NCBI GenBank assembly: GCA_000431515.1
Contig: HF991345.1
Coordinates: 85,544-93,629 of the forward strand
Length of the DNA: 8,086 bases
Reading direction: 5' to 3'
Source of the DNA: Clostridium sp. CAG:632
GTDB lineage: Bacteria; Bacillota; Clostridia; Lachnospirales; Lachnospiraceae
Shown here: one piece after another, positions 1-6,200 of the stretch
How the letters are laid out: each line of letters begins with the position of its first letter
Position numbering within the stretch: position 1 is the stretch's first letter
Notes under the pieces: generated by a model
Database searches by the model: none
What the model saw: only the letters and a program-made list of their open reading frames with translations
What the model was told of the DNA's origin: nothing
Position numbers and translations under genes: made by a program

Positions 1-663
1 CGGATAGTTAAATAGCTCCTCTGTGGCCGGAGTGAGTGGGGTGTGGACGGAGATAATATCGGATTCCGTCAGTAGCTGTTCGAAAGAGATTGCCTCATAT
101 TCCACAGGATAGGTACGACCGGAAGGAGAGTAGTAGCGGACATGACAGCCGAAAGCGGTTGCAATCCGGGCAACTTCTTTCCCGATATTCCCCATTCCCA
201 CGATACCGTATTCCTTTCCGTATAATTCACAGAAGACGTTGGAAAAAGAAGAGTTATCCACATCATTCACATAAGCTCCGCCGGCAGTATAATCGTGATA
301 GATATTCAGCTTCTCATATAAATAAAGCAGCATGGAAATCGTATGCTGCGCAACGGAATGGGTGGAGTAGTTGCGGATATTGGAGACAACGATTCCACGC
401 GAGTCTGTATAGGCGAGATCTACGAAATCCGTTCCGGTGCTGGTCATGGTGATCAGCTTTAAATGCTCTGCAGTGCAGAGCGTTTTTCTATTTAAAGGAA
501 ACTGATCGACGATCACGACATCGGCATCCCGTACCCGTTCTCTCGCTTCTGCCGCATCTGCGGTCTCATCATATACGATCAGCTCTCCCAGATCTTTTAA
601 ACTGTTAAAAGAAACATCCTTGCCGATCCTGGCAGCTTCCAGTACAACTATTTTCATATGCAT
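1..663 (-). CDS. D-2-hydroxyacid dehydrogenase, NAD(P)-binding (3' end outside window)
   Basis: This minus-strand gene is open from its start to the left edge, giving 221 residues of a family usually about 310-340 long. It should interconvert a 2-keto acid and a D-2-hydroxy acid in the cytoplasm. Visible are the N-terminal catalytic-domain motif TSTGTDFVDL, the Rossmann fingerprint GMGNIG (about residues 156-161) and HTPLTPAT near the edge; the catalytic Arg, Glu and His lie beyond the window. At the end of the second Rossmann strand, where NAD-specific members carry Asp, this protein has YYSPSGR (Ser179, Arg183). I infer a preference for NADP or relaxed specificity. The start at 663 is chosen because AGGAAGG (675-669) lies 5 nt upstream; ATG at 657 (MKIVVLE...) is a good alternative. 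The gene is divergent from the PreA-like gene and shares its operator. Glycerate dehydrogenase/hydroxypyruvate reductase is the nearest guess; the exact substrate is unknown. Confidence 0.9.
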   Translation of the reverse strand, partial: MHMKIVVLEAARIGKDVSFNSLKDLGELIVYDETADAAEARERVRDADVVIVDQFPLNRKTLCTAEHLKLITMTSTGTDFVDLAYTDSRGIVVSNIRNYSTHSVAQHTISMLLYLYEKLNIYHDYTAGGAYVNDVDNSSFSNVFCELYGKEYGIVGMGNIGKEVARIATAFGCHVRYYSPSGRTYPVEYEAISFEQLLTESDIISVHTPLTPATEELFNYP

Positions 664-689
664 CCGTCCCTTCCTAAATAAGTAGGTTT

Positions 690-718
690 ATCATATCGGA
701 GAAAAAATCTCTACGAAA
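690..718 (-). promoter_or_regulatory. Promoter of the divergent hydroxyacid dehydrogenase gene
   Basis: Read on the minus strand, TATGAT (695-690) matches the -10 consensus at 5 of 6 positions. The hexamer 17 nt upstream (718-713, TTTCGT) is a poor -35. Exactly 20 nt separate the -10 from TGTCCTTT (723-716), the same distance as in the two plus-strand promoters of this cluster. The weak -35 and the adjacent palindrome suggest a regulated promoter. This is an inference from sequence alone. Confidence 0.55.
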
Positions 719-734
719 GGACAAGTGTCCTTTC
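715..734. promoter_or_regulatory. Perfect 20-bp palindrome, candidate operator shared by divergent promoters
   Basis: The sequence is GAAAGGACA-AG-TGTCCTTTC: two perfect 9-bp arms around a 2-nt centre. It lies exactly midway (29.5 nt from the centre) between the two divergent -10 hexamers at 695-690 and 754-759. With transcription starting about 7 nt after each -10, the centre is near -41.5 for both promoters, and the outer bases overlap both -35 positions. This is where a dimeric activator that contacts RNA polymerase, or a repressor blocking -35, would bind. A degenerate copy occurs at 4741-4758. The regulator family cannot be named from the motif, and no regulator gene is in the window. 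Confidence 0.75.
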
Positions 735-759
735 AATCCCTCCCGGAGTTTTGCATAAT
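731..759 (+). promoter_or_regulatory. Promoter of the PreA-like / amidohydrolase / carbamoylase operon
   Basis: CATAAT (754-759) is a 5 of 6 match to the -10 consensus, with a poor -35 (TTTCAA, 731-736) at 17-nt spacing. The TGTCCTTT arm of the palindrome ends at 733, 20 nt before the -10. Transcription would start near 766, leaving a leader of about 38 nt. The weak -35 under a palindrome fits a promoter that depends on, or is blocked by, a regulator. Confidence 0.6.
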
Positions 760-791
760 GTGAAAAAATCAAGTAAACGAGAAAAGAAAAC

Positions 792-796
792 GGAGG
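792..796 (+). promoter_or_regulatory. Ribosome binding site that fixes the PreA-like start
   Basis: GGAGG lies 7 nt upstream of ATG at 804 but only 1 nt upstream of the in-frame ATG at 798. The spacing makes 804 the functional start and rules out the two-codon-longer protein. Confidence 0.8.
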
Positions 797-803
797 TATG
801 GTT

Positions 804-2003
804 ATGGCAGCTTCTTTAAAAACTAATTTTGTAGGTGTATCAATGGAAAATCCGTATATGCTGGCATCCGCACCGCCATCTGCTACGCCGGAAATCGTAG
901 CACGGGCATTTGAACAGGGATGGGGCGGTGCCATGATGAAGACGATTCAGTATACGCCGCGTTTCACGAAAAAAAACGTAAATCCAAGAATTAACGCAGT
1001 GAAGGATGGAAATAAAATCTTAGGCTTCACGAACTTTGAAATCGGTTCCCCGAAATCTGTGGAAAGCTGGGCAAAAGGAATCGAATGGTTAAAACAGAGA
1101 TTCCCGGAGCGGGCGGTCTTCGTCAGTCTGATGCATACCGATGTTCTGGTAGAAGAAGAGTGGAAGGAGCTGACCCGGATCTTTGATCAGGCAGGCTGTG
1201 ATGGATTCGAGCTGAATCTCTCCTGCTCCCATGGACAGGCAGAAAGCGGCTGTGGTGCCGTGCTCGGTGCCGACCCGGAGAAGATCAAGATGGTGACCGG
1301 CTGGGTCGTATCGCAGACGAAGAAGCCGGTAGTTCCGAAGCTGACGGCATTGACCGTAGACCTGCCGACCCGTGGACGTGCGGCAAAGGAGGCCGGAGCT
1401 GCAGCGATTTCGGCAATCAATACGATGAGTTCCCTGCCGGGTATTGATCTGGATACCTTCCGGCCAATCAATGCGGTTGATGGCATGAGCGCATTCCAGG
1501 GTGCCAGCGGAAAGCTGATCAAGCCGATCGCACTCCGGTGCGTAGCACAGCTGGCACAGGCGACCGGACTTCCGATCTCAGCAACCGGAGGCTGCTATAC
1601 ATGGAAGGATGCGGCAGAGTTTATTGCTGCCGGAGCACAGACCGTTCAGGTATGCTCCGCAGTTATGGAGAATGGATACCGGATCATTGATTCATTAAAT
1701 CAGGGACTGCTTAATTATATGGAAAGCAAAGGCTTTGAGACGATCGAGGACTTCCGGGGCAAAACGTTACAGTATATTACCCAGCAGATTCAGCTGAACC
1801 GGGATTACCGTCTGTATGCGCAGGTCGATCCGGAGAAATGCGTAGCCTGCGGCAAATGTGTTCATAGCTGCGCCGATGATGGCTTCGGAGCCATGAGCAT
1901 TCAGAACGGGAAATGTGTCAACGATCATGAGATCTGTGACGGCTGCGGACTGTGCAGTCAGATCTGCCCGGCCGGTGCGATCACCATGGTAAGACGAGCA
2001 TGA
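804..2003 (+). CDS. PreA-like dihydropyrimidine/dihydroorotate dehydrogenase with C-terminal 2x[4Fe-4S]
   Basis: The 399-residue protein is an FMN TIM-barrel reductase (about 1-320) followed by a two-cluster ferredoxin domain (about 340-399), the layout of bacterial PreA and the C-terminal half of animal dihydropyrimidine dehydrogenase. It should reduce the C5-C6 double bond of a pyrimidine-like ring in the cytoplasm. Conserved features are WGGAMMKT (41-47, with the FMN-site Lys46-Thr47), ELNLSC (136-141) with the expected proton-donor Cys141, INT (205-207) and ATGGCYTWKDAAEF. Cluster ligands are Cys346, 349, 352, 356 and Cys378, 381, 384, 388. Oddities are SCSHG where the family has SCPHG, and LMHTDVLVEEEW (109-120), two residues longer than the human segment that carries the pyrimidine-binding Asn609 and with no clear Asn. 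No PreT flavoprotein partner is in the window. It is the first gene of the catabolic run. The fold is certain; the substrate (uracil, orotate or another ureide) is not. Confidence 0.9.
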   Translation: MAASLKTNFVGVSMENPYMLASAPPSATPEIVARAFEQGWGGAMMKTIQYTPRFTKKNVNPRINAVKDGNKILGFTNFEIGSPKSVESWAKGIEWLKQRFPERAVFVSLMHTDVLVEEEWKELTRIFDQAGCDGFELNLSCSHGQAESGCGAVLGADPEKIKMVTGWVVSQTKKPVVPKLTALTVDLPTRGRAAKEAGAAAISAINTMSSLPGIDLDTFRPINAVDGMSAFQGASGKLIKPIALRCVAQLAQATGLPISATGGCYTWKDAAEFIAAGAQTVQVCSAVMENGYRIIDSLNQGLLNYMESKGFETIEDFRGKTLQYITQQIQLNRDYRLYAQVDPEKCVACGKCVHSCADDGFGAMSIQNGKCVNDHEICDGCGLCSQICPAGAITMVRRA

Positions 2004-2082
2004 TCAATTATGAAGGTATCGGTCATAGATACGGAACAGAGAAGTAACAGAGGTTTAGAAAACGGAAAGCAGGGTGAGTTGC

Positions 2083-3462
2083 ATGAGAAATGATTGTAAT
2101 ATTCGAAATGGTATCTGTGTATTTCCGGATGGAGAGCGAAGCGCAGATCTGGAGATCCGGAACGGACGGATCGTAGGAATTTATGAACCGGGACAGGAGC
2201 TGTCATCCTGTGAGCAGGAGATCGATGCGAAGGACTGCCTGATCTTTCCGGGAATGATCGATACACATGTACATATCCGGGGTGGTGAGTTAGACTACCG
2301 GGAGGATTTCTATACCGGCTCTCAGGCGGCAGCCGGAAGTGGTATCACAACGATCCTGGAAATGCCGGTCTGCACGAAGCCGCCGGCTACCGTGGAGAAC
2401 TTCATGCGCCGGATCGAAGAAGTGAAGCGAAACGGTGCCGTGAACTTCGGTATGTATGCGGCTGCCGGACATGATAATCTGGAGGAAATCGGAGAACTGG
2501 CCAAGGTAGGAGCCATCGGTTATAAGACCTTTCAGATGGCACCGGTTGCCGGACGGGAGAAAGAGTTCTACGGAATGTGTGCGGAGACCTATGAGGACAT
2601 GGTTCATGTGATGCAGGAAATCGCCAAGACCGGTCTGACATTGACCGTACACTGTGAGAGTCAGGCAATGATCAATGAGCTGGTTCCGATTATGAAGGAG
2701 AAGTATCCGAACAGTCTGAGAGGATTTATTGATTCCAGACCGCCGGAGGCAGAGGCAGCGTCCGTAGATCTGACGATCCGTGCAGCGAAGGTGACAGGTT
2801 GCCGGACGATCATTGCACATGTCAGCTGTCCACAGAGCATGGAGCTGATTCTGCAGGCAAAGGCAGAGGGCTATCCGATCTATGCGGAGACCTGTCTGCA
2901 GTATTTGTATTTTGATAAAGAGGAAATGATCCCATATGGCGCATTCGCCCGCATGAAGCCGCCATTCCGGACCAGAGCAGAGGTAGACCGGATGGTAGAG
3001 CTTTATCATCAGGGAGCATTCGATGTGACAGGAAGCGATCATGCACCATATACGATGGAGGAGAAGTTAAAGCACGGGGATGACATCTGGAATTCCGTAG
3101 ATGGATTATACGGACTGGAGCTGTCATTACCGCTGCTTTTAAATCTGGTCGATCATGGAAAACTGACACCGGCTGATATTGCAAGAAACTTCTCACAGAA
3201 TGCGGCAGAGATTTTCCGCCTGCCCGGAAAGGGACAGATTGCCAAAGGCTATGATGCGGATCTGGTGCTTGTCCGGAAACGGGAGCAGCCGAAGATTCAT
3301 CACAAAGAGGATATGCGATGCAAATGTAAAGAGGCAGCTGTGATCTATGACAATATTCCGTTGACCTATGACATCTGCAGAACGATCCTGGGCGGAGAAA
3401 CGGTATATGACGGCATAGAAGTAACTCTTGAAAAGGGCCGGGTACATATCATGAATTACTGA
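2083..3462 (+). CDS. Cyclic amidohydrolase, dihydroorotase/allantoinase/hydantoinase group
   Basis: The 459-residue enzyme opens a cyclic amide, the second step after ring reduction, giving an N-carbamoyl amino acid. It has the full binuclear metal centre of the amidohydrolase superfamily: His62 and His64 (DTHVHIR), the carboxylated Lys148 (IGYKTF), His190 (TVHCES), His246 (IAHVS) and Asp319 (TGSDHAPY). Arg66 right after HxHx is the position where dihydroorotases hold the substrate carboxylate; the allantoinases I recall have Ser or Asn there, and dihydropyrimidinases differ again. The stretch LEMPVCTKPPATVE and the segment RGFIDSRPPEAEA are instead allantoinase-like. It therefore looks like a hybrid, probably acting on an acidic ureide. 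I prefer ATG at 2083 because AGGGTGA (2071-2077) is properly spaced; GTG at 2074 would add three residues. It lies 79 nt after the PreA-like gene with no terminator between, so co-transcription is likely. Confidence 0.88.
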   Translation: MRNDCNIRNGICVFPDGERSADLEIRNGRIVGIYEPGQELSSCEQEIDAKDCLIFPGMIDTHVHIRGGELDYREDFYTGSQAAAGSGITTILEMPVCTKPPATVENFMRRIEEVKRNGAVNFGMYAAAGHDNLEEIGELAKVGAIGYKTFQMAPVAGREKEFYGMCAETYEDMVHVMQEIAKTGLTLTVHCESQAMINELVPIMKEKYPNSLRGFIDSRPPEAEAASVDLTIRAAKVTGCRTIIAHVSCPQSMELILQAKAEGYPIYAETCLQYLYFDKEEMIPYGAFARMKPPFRTRAEVDRMVELYHQGAFDVTGSDHAPYTMEEKLKHGDDIWNSVDGLYGLELSLPLLLNLVDHGKLTPADIARNFSQNAAEIFRLPGKGQIAKGYDADLVLVRKREQPKIHHKEDMRCKCKEAAVIYDNIPLTYDICRTILGGETVYDGIEVTLEKGRVHIMNY

Positions 3463-3510
3463 TCTATGAATATTAGATATGAGATAAAAGCAACCGAGAA
3501 TAACAATCAC

Positions 3511-3516
3511 AGGAGG
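3511..3516 (+). promoter_or_regulatory. Ribosome binding site of the carbamoylase gene
   Basis: A perfect AGGAGG is 8 nt upstream of ATG at 3525. The 62-nt gap after the amidohydrolase gene holds no terminator-like hairpin and no convincing promoter, so this gene is probably translated from the same transcript. Confidence 0.75.
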
Positions 3517-3524
3517 TATAGACT

Positions 3525-4739
3525 ATGAAAGCAAATGCAGAAAGAATGAAAAAAAGAATCGATACAATTGCGAGTTTTACTTCAGAGGAGGGACGGATCA
3601 CCAGACTGACCTTTTCACAGGCATGGGTAGATGCCATCCGGTATCTGAAGGGCGAAATGGAAGCCATGGGTATGACAGTGCGGATGGATTCGTTCGGTAA
3701 TGTGATCGGTAACTTTAATCCGGGACACAGCACAGAGAAGCCGATCGGTATCGGTTCGCATATTGACAGTGTTGTCAATGCAGGTGCCTATGATGGTGTT
3801 GCAGGAATCGTAGTCGGTCTGGAGCTGGTCAATATGATGTATGATGCCGGTGTTACACCGAAGGTGCCGATCGAGGTACTGGCAACTGCCGATGAGGAAG
3901 GTGCCATCTGTCAGCGCGGATATTTTGGCGGCCGGTATATGACCGGTAATATGACCGTGGATGAGTATCTGTCATTCCGGAATATCGATGGTAAGAACAT
4001 CACAGATCTGCAGGAGGAATGCGGATTGTTCAAGGACGTGGAATTCGGCTGTGATAATGGCTGGGCGAAGGGATACTACTCCAGATTCTATGAGGTTCAC
4101 GTAGAACAGGGCGGCGTTCTGGAGGCAGCCGGTAAGGATATTGGTATCGTAAAGGGTGTTGTAGGAATCGGGCGGTTGTTCATTGATTTCTTCGGGGAGT
4201 CCGATCATGCAGGTCCGACCGTTATGAGCGTGCGGAAGGATGCCATGGTGGCAGCCGCAGACTTTATCATGAAGGCATGGGAGGTCGGGCAGACAAACAG
4301 TGGTAAGGCAGTTACGACCGTTGGACGGATCCAGAATTCACCGAACATCCATAATGTCATCTCGGGTAAGACATCCATCGTTTTGGACTTTCGTTCCGAG
4401 GAGGACGCACTGGCTGATGAGATCAAGGAAACCATGAAGCAGTATGCATATTCCATGAAGGAGAAATACGGTGTGGGTGTGGAAATCACACAGGAGATCT
4501 ATACACCGGTGAAGCTTTTTGCAGAGCCGCTGGTACAGGAGCTGCGGGATCTTCATATGGAGAACTCCATGGAGCTTTACAGCTGGGCCGGACATGATGC
4601 CAAGGCATATTCGGAAATTGTGGACACCTGTATGGTATTTATGCCAAGCATCGGTGGTAAGAGCCATTGCCCGGAGGAATATACCGATATTAAGAGCTTC
4701 GAGCAGGTATGTAACCAGATTATTAAACTTTTTGTTTAG
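3525..4739 (+). CDS. M20-family Zn amidohydrolase (N-carbamoyl amino acid hydrolase / ureidopropionase type)
   Basis: The 404-residue protein has the normal length and motif order of the hydantoinase/carbamoylase branch of the M20 metallopeptidases, which includes beta-ureidopropionase, L-carbamoylase, allantoate amidohydrolase and ureidosuccinase. It should hydrolyse an N-carbamoyl amino acid to the amino acid, CO2 and ammonia. Expected metal ligands are His79 (GSHIDS), Asp90 (AYDGVAG), Glu125 (DEEG), His192 (VHVEQG) and His381 (GKSHCPEE), with Glu124 as general base. His228 (DHAG), Asn277 (PNIHNVIS) and Arg237 (SVRKDA) fit the usual substrate-binding residues, and the late motif AGHDA (355-359) is present. 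Departures from the common form are DHAGPTVM where NHAGTTPM is usual, and VEQGGVLE where IEQGP is usual. It is the third step of the run and ends just before a second promoter. The family is certain; the exact carbamoyl substrate is not. Confidence 0.9.
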   Translation: MKANAERMKKRIDTIASFTSEEGRITRLTFSQAWVDAIRYLKGEMEAMGMTVRMDSFGNVIGNFNPGHSTEKPIGIGSHIDSVVNAGAYDGVAGIVVGLELVNMMYDAGVTPKVPIEVLATADEEGAICQRGYFGGRYMTGNMTVDEYLSFRNIDGKNITDLQEECGLFKDVEFGCDNGWAKGYYSRFYEVHVEQGGVLEAAGKDIGIVKGVVGIGRLFIDFFGESDHAGPTVMSVRKDAMVAAADFIMKAWEVGQTNSGKAVTTVGRIQNSPNIHNVISGKTSIVLDFRSEEDALADEIKETMKQYAYSMKEKYGVGVEITQEIYTPVKLFAEPLVQELRDLHMENSMELYSWAGHDAKAYSEIVDTCMVFMPSIGGKSHCPEEYTDIKSFEQVCNQIIKLFV

Positions 4740-4740
4740 A

Positions 4741-4758
4741 AAGGGTCATTTGTCCTTT
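4741..4758. promoter_or_regulatory. Second, degenerate copy of the operator palindrome
   Basis: AAGGGTCA-TT-TGTCCTTT matches the arms of the palindrome at 715-734 at 6 of 8 positions on the left and 8 of 8 on the right. The gap is the same 2 nt, and the distance to the -10 hexamer is identical: 20 nt from TGTCCTTT to TATAAT. It starts 2 nt after the carbamoylase stop codon. The imperfect symmetry could also form a weak hairpin with a short T run, so partial termination of the upstream operon is a second reading. Confidence 0.6.
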
Positions 4759-4784
4759 TCTCTACAGAGAGCATCTTCTATAAT
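4756..4784 (+). promoter_or_regulatory. Promoter of the MmgE/PrpD gene
   Basis: A perfect -10 hexamer TATAAT (4779-4784) is followed by a purine-containing start region near 4791. At 17-nt spacing the -35 is poor (TTTTCT, 4756-4761). The upstream palindrome copy at 4741-4758 has the same geometry as at the divergent promoters, which suggests common control. Confidence 0.6.
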
Positions 4785-4802
4785 GCAGACTATCAAATAC
4801 AA

Positions 4803-4808
4803 AAGGGG
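4803..4808 (+). promoter_or_regulatory. Ribosome binding site deciding the MmgE/PrpD start
   Basis: AAGGGG at 4803-4808 lies 9 nt before ATG at 4818. An in-frame TTG at 4809 directly abuts it and is too close to be used, so the protein begins METIAKQ. Confidence 0.65.
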
Positions 4809-4817
4809 TTGATATTT

Positions 4818-6200
4818 ATGGAAACAATCGCAAAGCAAATTGCTAAAACAGCCGTAGAATTAAAATATGAGGATCTGCCGGATTACGCAGTCGAGCATGC
4901 TAAGATGCTGACACTGGATGTTCTGGCATCCATGGTAGGAACCAGAAATATTATTACCAGTCAAATCGCCAGAGAGATTGCAGAGGAAATGGGTGGCCCG
5001 GAGGAGGGCACCATTGTAGGCAGCAGCAAAAAGGTAGCATTACCGAATGCAGCATTTGCCAATGCGATTCAGTGCTATGGATATGATTTCGTAGATGATC
5101 ATAATGAATCCAATGCACATCCGTCCCCGGCAACATATCCGGTCAGCTTCGCATTAGCAGAGGCAAAGAAGAGTACCGGTAAGGAATTCCTGGAGGCTGC
5201 CGCAATCGGTAACGAAGTGGTCTGCCGAATGGGAACCGCATATCTGGGTGATATGTATTATCAAGGCTTCCATCCAACCAGCACCTGCGGTACGATGGGT
5301 GCTGCAGTCTCAGCAGCCAAGCTGATGAAATTAGATGAACAACAGACCCTGTACGCACAGGGAATTGCAGGAAGTATGGTAGCCGGTCTGATGGCATGGA
5401 ACTCTGAAGGATGCTTTACCAAGCGTCTGCAGGCAGGCCATCCGGCAATGAATTCCATTATCGCAGCCAGAATGGCAGAGAAAGGCTTTAATGGACCATC
5501 CGATATATTTGAAGGAAAGGATGGATTGTTACACGCTTACTCCTATCTGGATCATTACGATGGCAAATACCTGATCGATGGGTTAGGTAAGGACTGGATC
5601 TTCGCTTCATCCAGCATAAAGGTATATCCTTGCTGCCGGTATTCCGGAGGACACCTGGATGCCTGTCTTGATATCGTAGCGAAATACCATCCGGATCCGG
5701 AACAGATAGCAAAGATAAATATTCGCTCCTCAAAATACACGATGCGTTTGCTGGCCGAAGAACGGAAATGGCATCCAAAGAATATTGTTGACCTGCAATT
5801 TTCAATGCCGTTCCAGGCAGCAATCGCATTCAGAAACGGACAGGTTACGGTCGATGAGTTCGATGTGAAGTACATCGATGATCCGTTGATCAAACGTCTG
5901 ATTGCAAATACCACGGTTGTGGAGGATCCGGAATTCGAGAAGCGGTATCCGGAGCATTACTCCAGTGCAGTTAAGATTACCATGAAGGATGGAACTATTT
6001 ACGAATCTGTCATCGATGATCCAAAGGGTGACTGGAGAAATCCGGTTACATATGAGGATGTTGAGAATAAGTTCCGGAGTCTTGCAAACCGCATTTATGC
6101 AGATAAGGACCGGACAGAGAAGATTATTGCATTTGTCAAGGATCTGGAGAACCAGACAGACATGTCACAGTTAATGGCACTTGTCAATGACGCGGAGTAG
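4818..6200 (+). CDS. MmgE/PrpD-family enzyme (dehydratase/decarboxylase/epimerase fold)
   Basis: The 460-residue protein matches the MmgE/PrpD family, whose members include 2-methylcitrate dehydratase, cis-aconitate decarboxylase and iminodisuccinate epimerase; all act on C-H bonds next to carboxylates. Family landmarks are DFVDDHNESNAHPSP (90-104), GFHPTSTCGTMGAA (150-163), KRLQAGHPAMNS (203-213), GPSDIFEGKDG (226-236), KVYPCCRYSGGHLDA (268-282) and FSMPFQAAIAF (328-338). Compared with the cis-aconitate decarboxylase site, His101, His152 and Lys203 have likely equivalents. Two family positions differ: the usual HxGxAA is QAGHPA, and the usual T-H of CRYTHxxID is S276-G277, although His279 is close by. 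The specific reaction is therefore unknown. The gene has its own promoter with the cluster's palindrome, sits 78 nt after the carbamoylase gene, and is followed by a strong terminator. Processing the carbon skeleton released by ring opening is an inference. Confidence 0.88.
   Translation: METIAKQIAKTAVELKYEDLPDYAVEHAKMLTLDVLASMVGTRNIITSQIAREIAEEMGGPEEGTIVGSSKKVALPNAAFANAIQCYGYDFVDDHNESNAHPSPATYPVSFALAEAKKSTGKEFLEAAAIGNEVVCRMGTAYLGDMYYQGFHPTSTCGTMGAAVSAAKLMKLDEQQTLYAQGIAGSMVAGLMAWNSEGCFTKRLQAGHPAMNSIIAARMAEKGFNGPSDIFEGKDGLLHAYSYLDHYDGKYLIDGLGKDWIFASSSIKVYPCCRYSGGHLDACLDIVAKYHPDPEQIAKINIRSSKYTMRLLAEERKWHPKNIVDLQFSMPFQAAIAFRNGQVTVDEFDVKYIDDPLIKRLIANTTVVEDPEFEKRYPEHYSSAVKITMKDGTIYESVIDDPKGDWRNPVTYEDVENKFRSLANRIYADKDRTEKIIAFVKDLENQTDMSQLMALVNDAE

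Noticed and set aside
2016..2032. Small inverted repeat GTATC-7 nt-GATAC after the PreA-like gene
   Set aside because: Only 5 bp, with no T run; too weak for a terminator, and the motif is unrelated to the cluster palindrome.
2010..2093. A 27-codon open frame (MKVSVIDTEQ...) between the PreA-like gene and the amidohydrolase gene
   Set aside because: No ribosome binding site precedes it, it overlaps the amidohydrolase start, and its composition is unremarkable; probably chance.
2290..3042. Long minus-strand open frame (250 codons) opposite the amidohydrolase gene
   Set aside because: It is antisense to a gene with a complete set of catalytic motifs, has no recognisable motif of its own and is rich in Arg, Cys and His as expected of a reverse-frame shadow.
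3463..3524. AT-rich gap before the carbamoylase gene with -10-like hexamers (TATTAG, GATATG)
   Set aside because: No matching -35 and no copy of the palindrome; the gap is short and fits simple co-transcription.
804..4739. Possibility that this is a purine (urate/allantoin) degradation cluster
   Set aside because: Allantoinase and allantoate-amidohydrolase-like folds are present, but none of the purine-specific genes such as xanthine dehydrogenase subunits, a YgfK-like reductase or a YgeX-like ammonia-lyase is in the window, while a PreA-type reductase is. It remains possible only if flanking genes show it.
4519..4812. Plus-strand frame overlapping the carbamoylase end and the MmgE/PrpD promoter region
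   Set aside because: It lies in another frame of a well-supported gene, has no ribosome site and no family resemblance.
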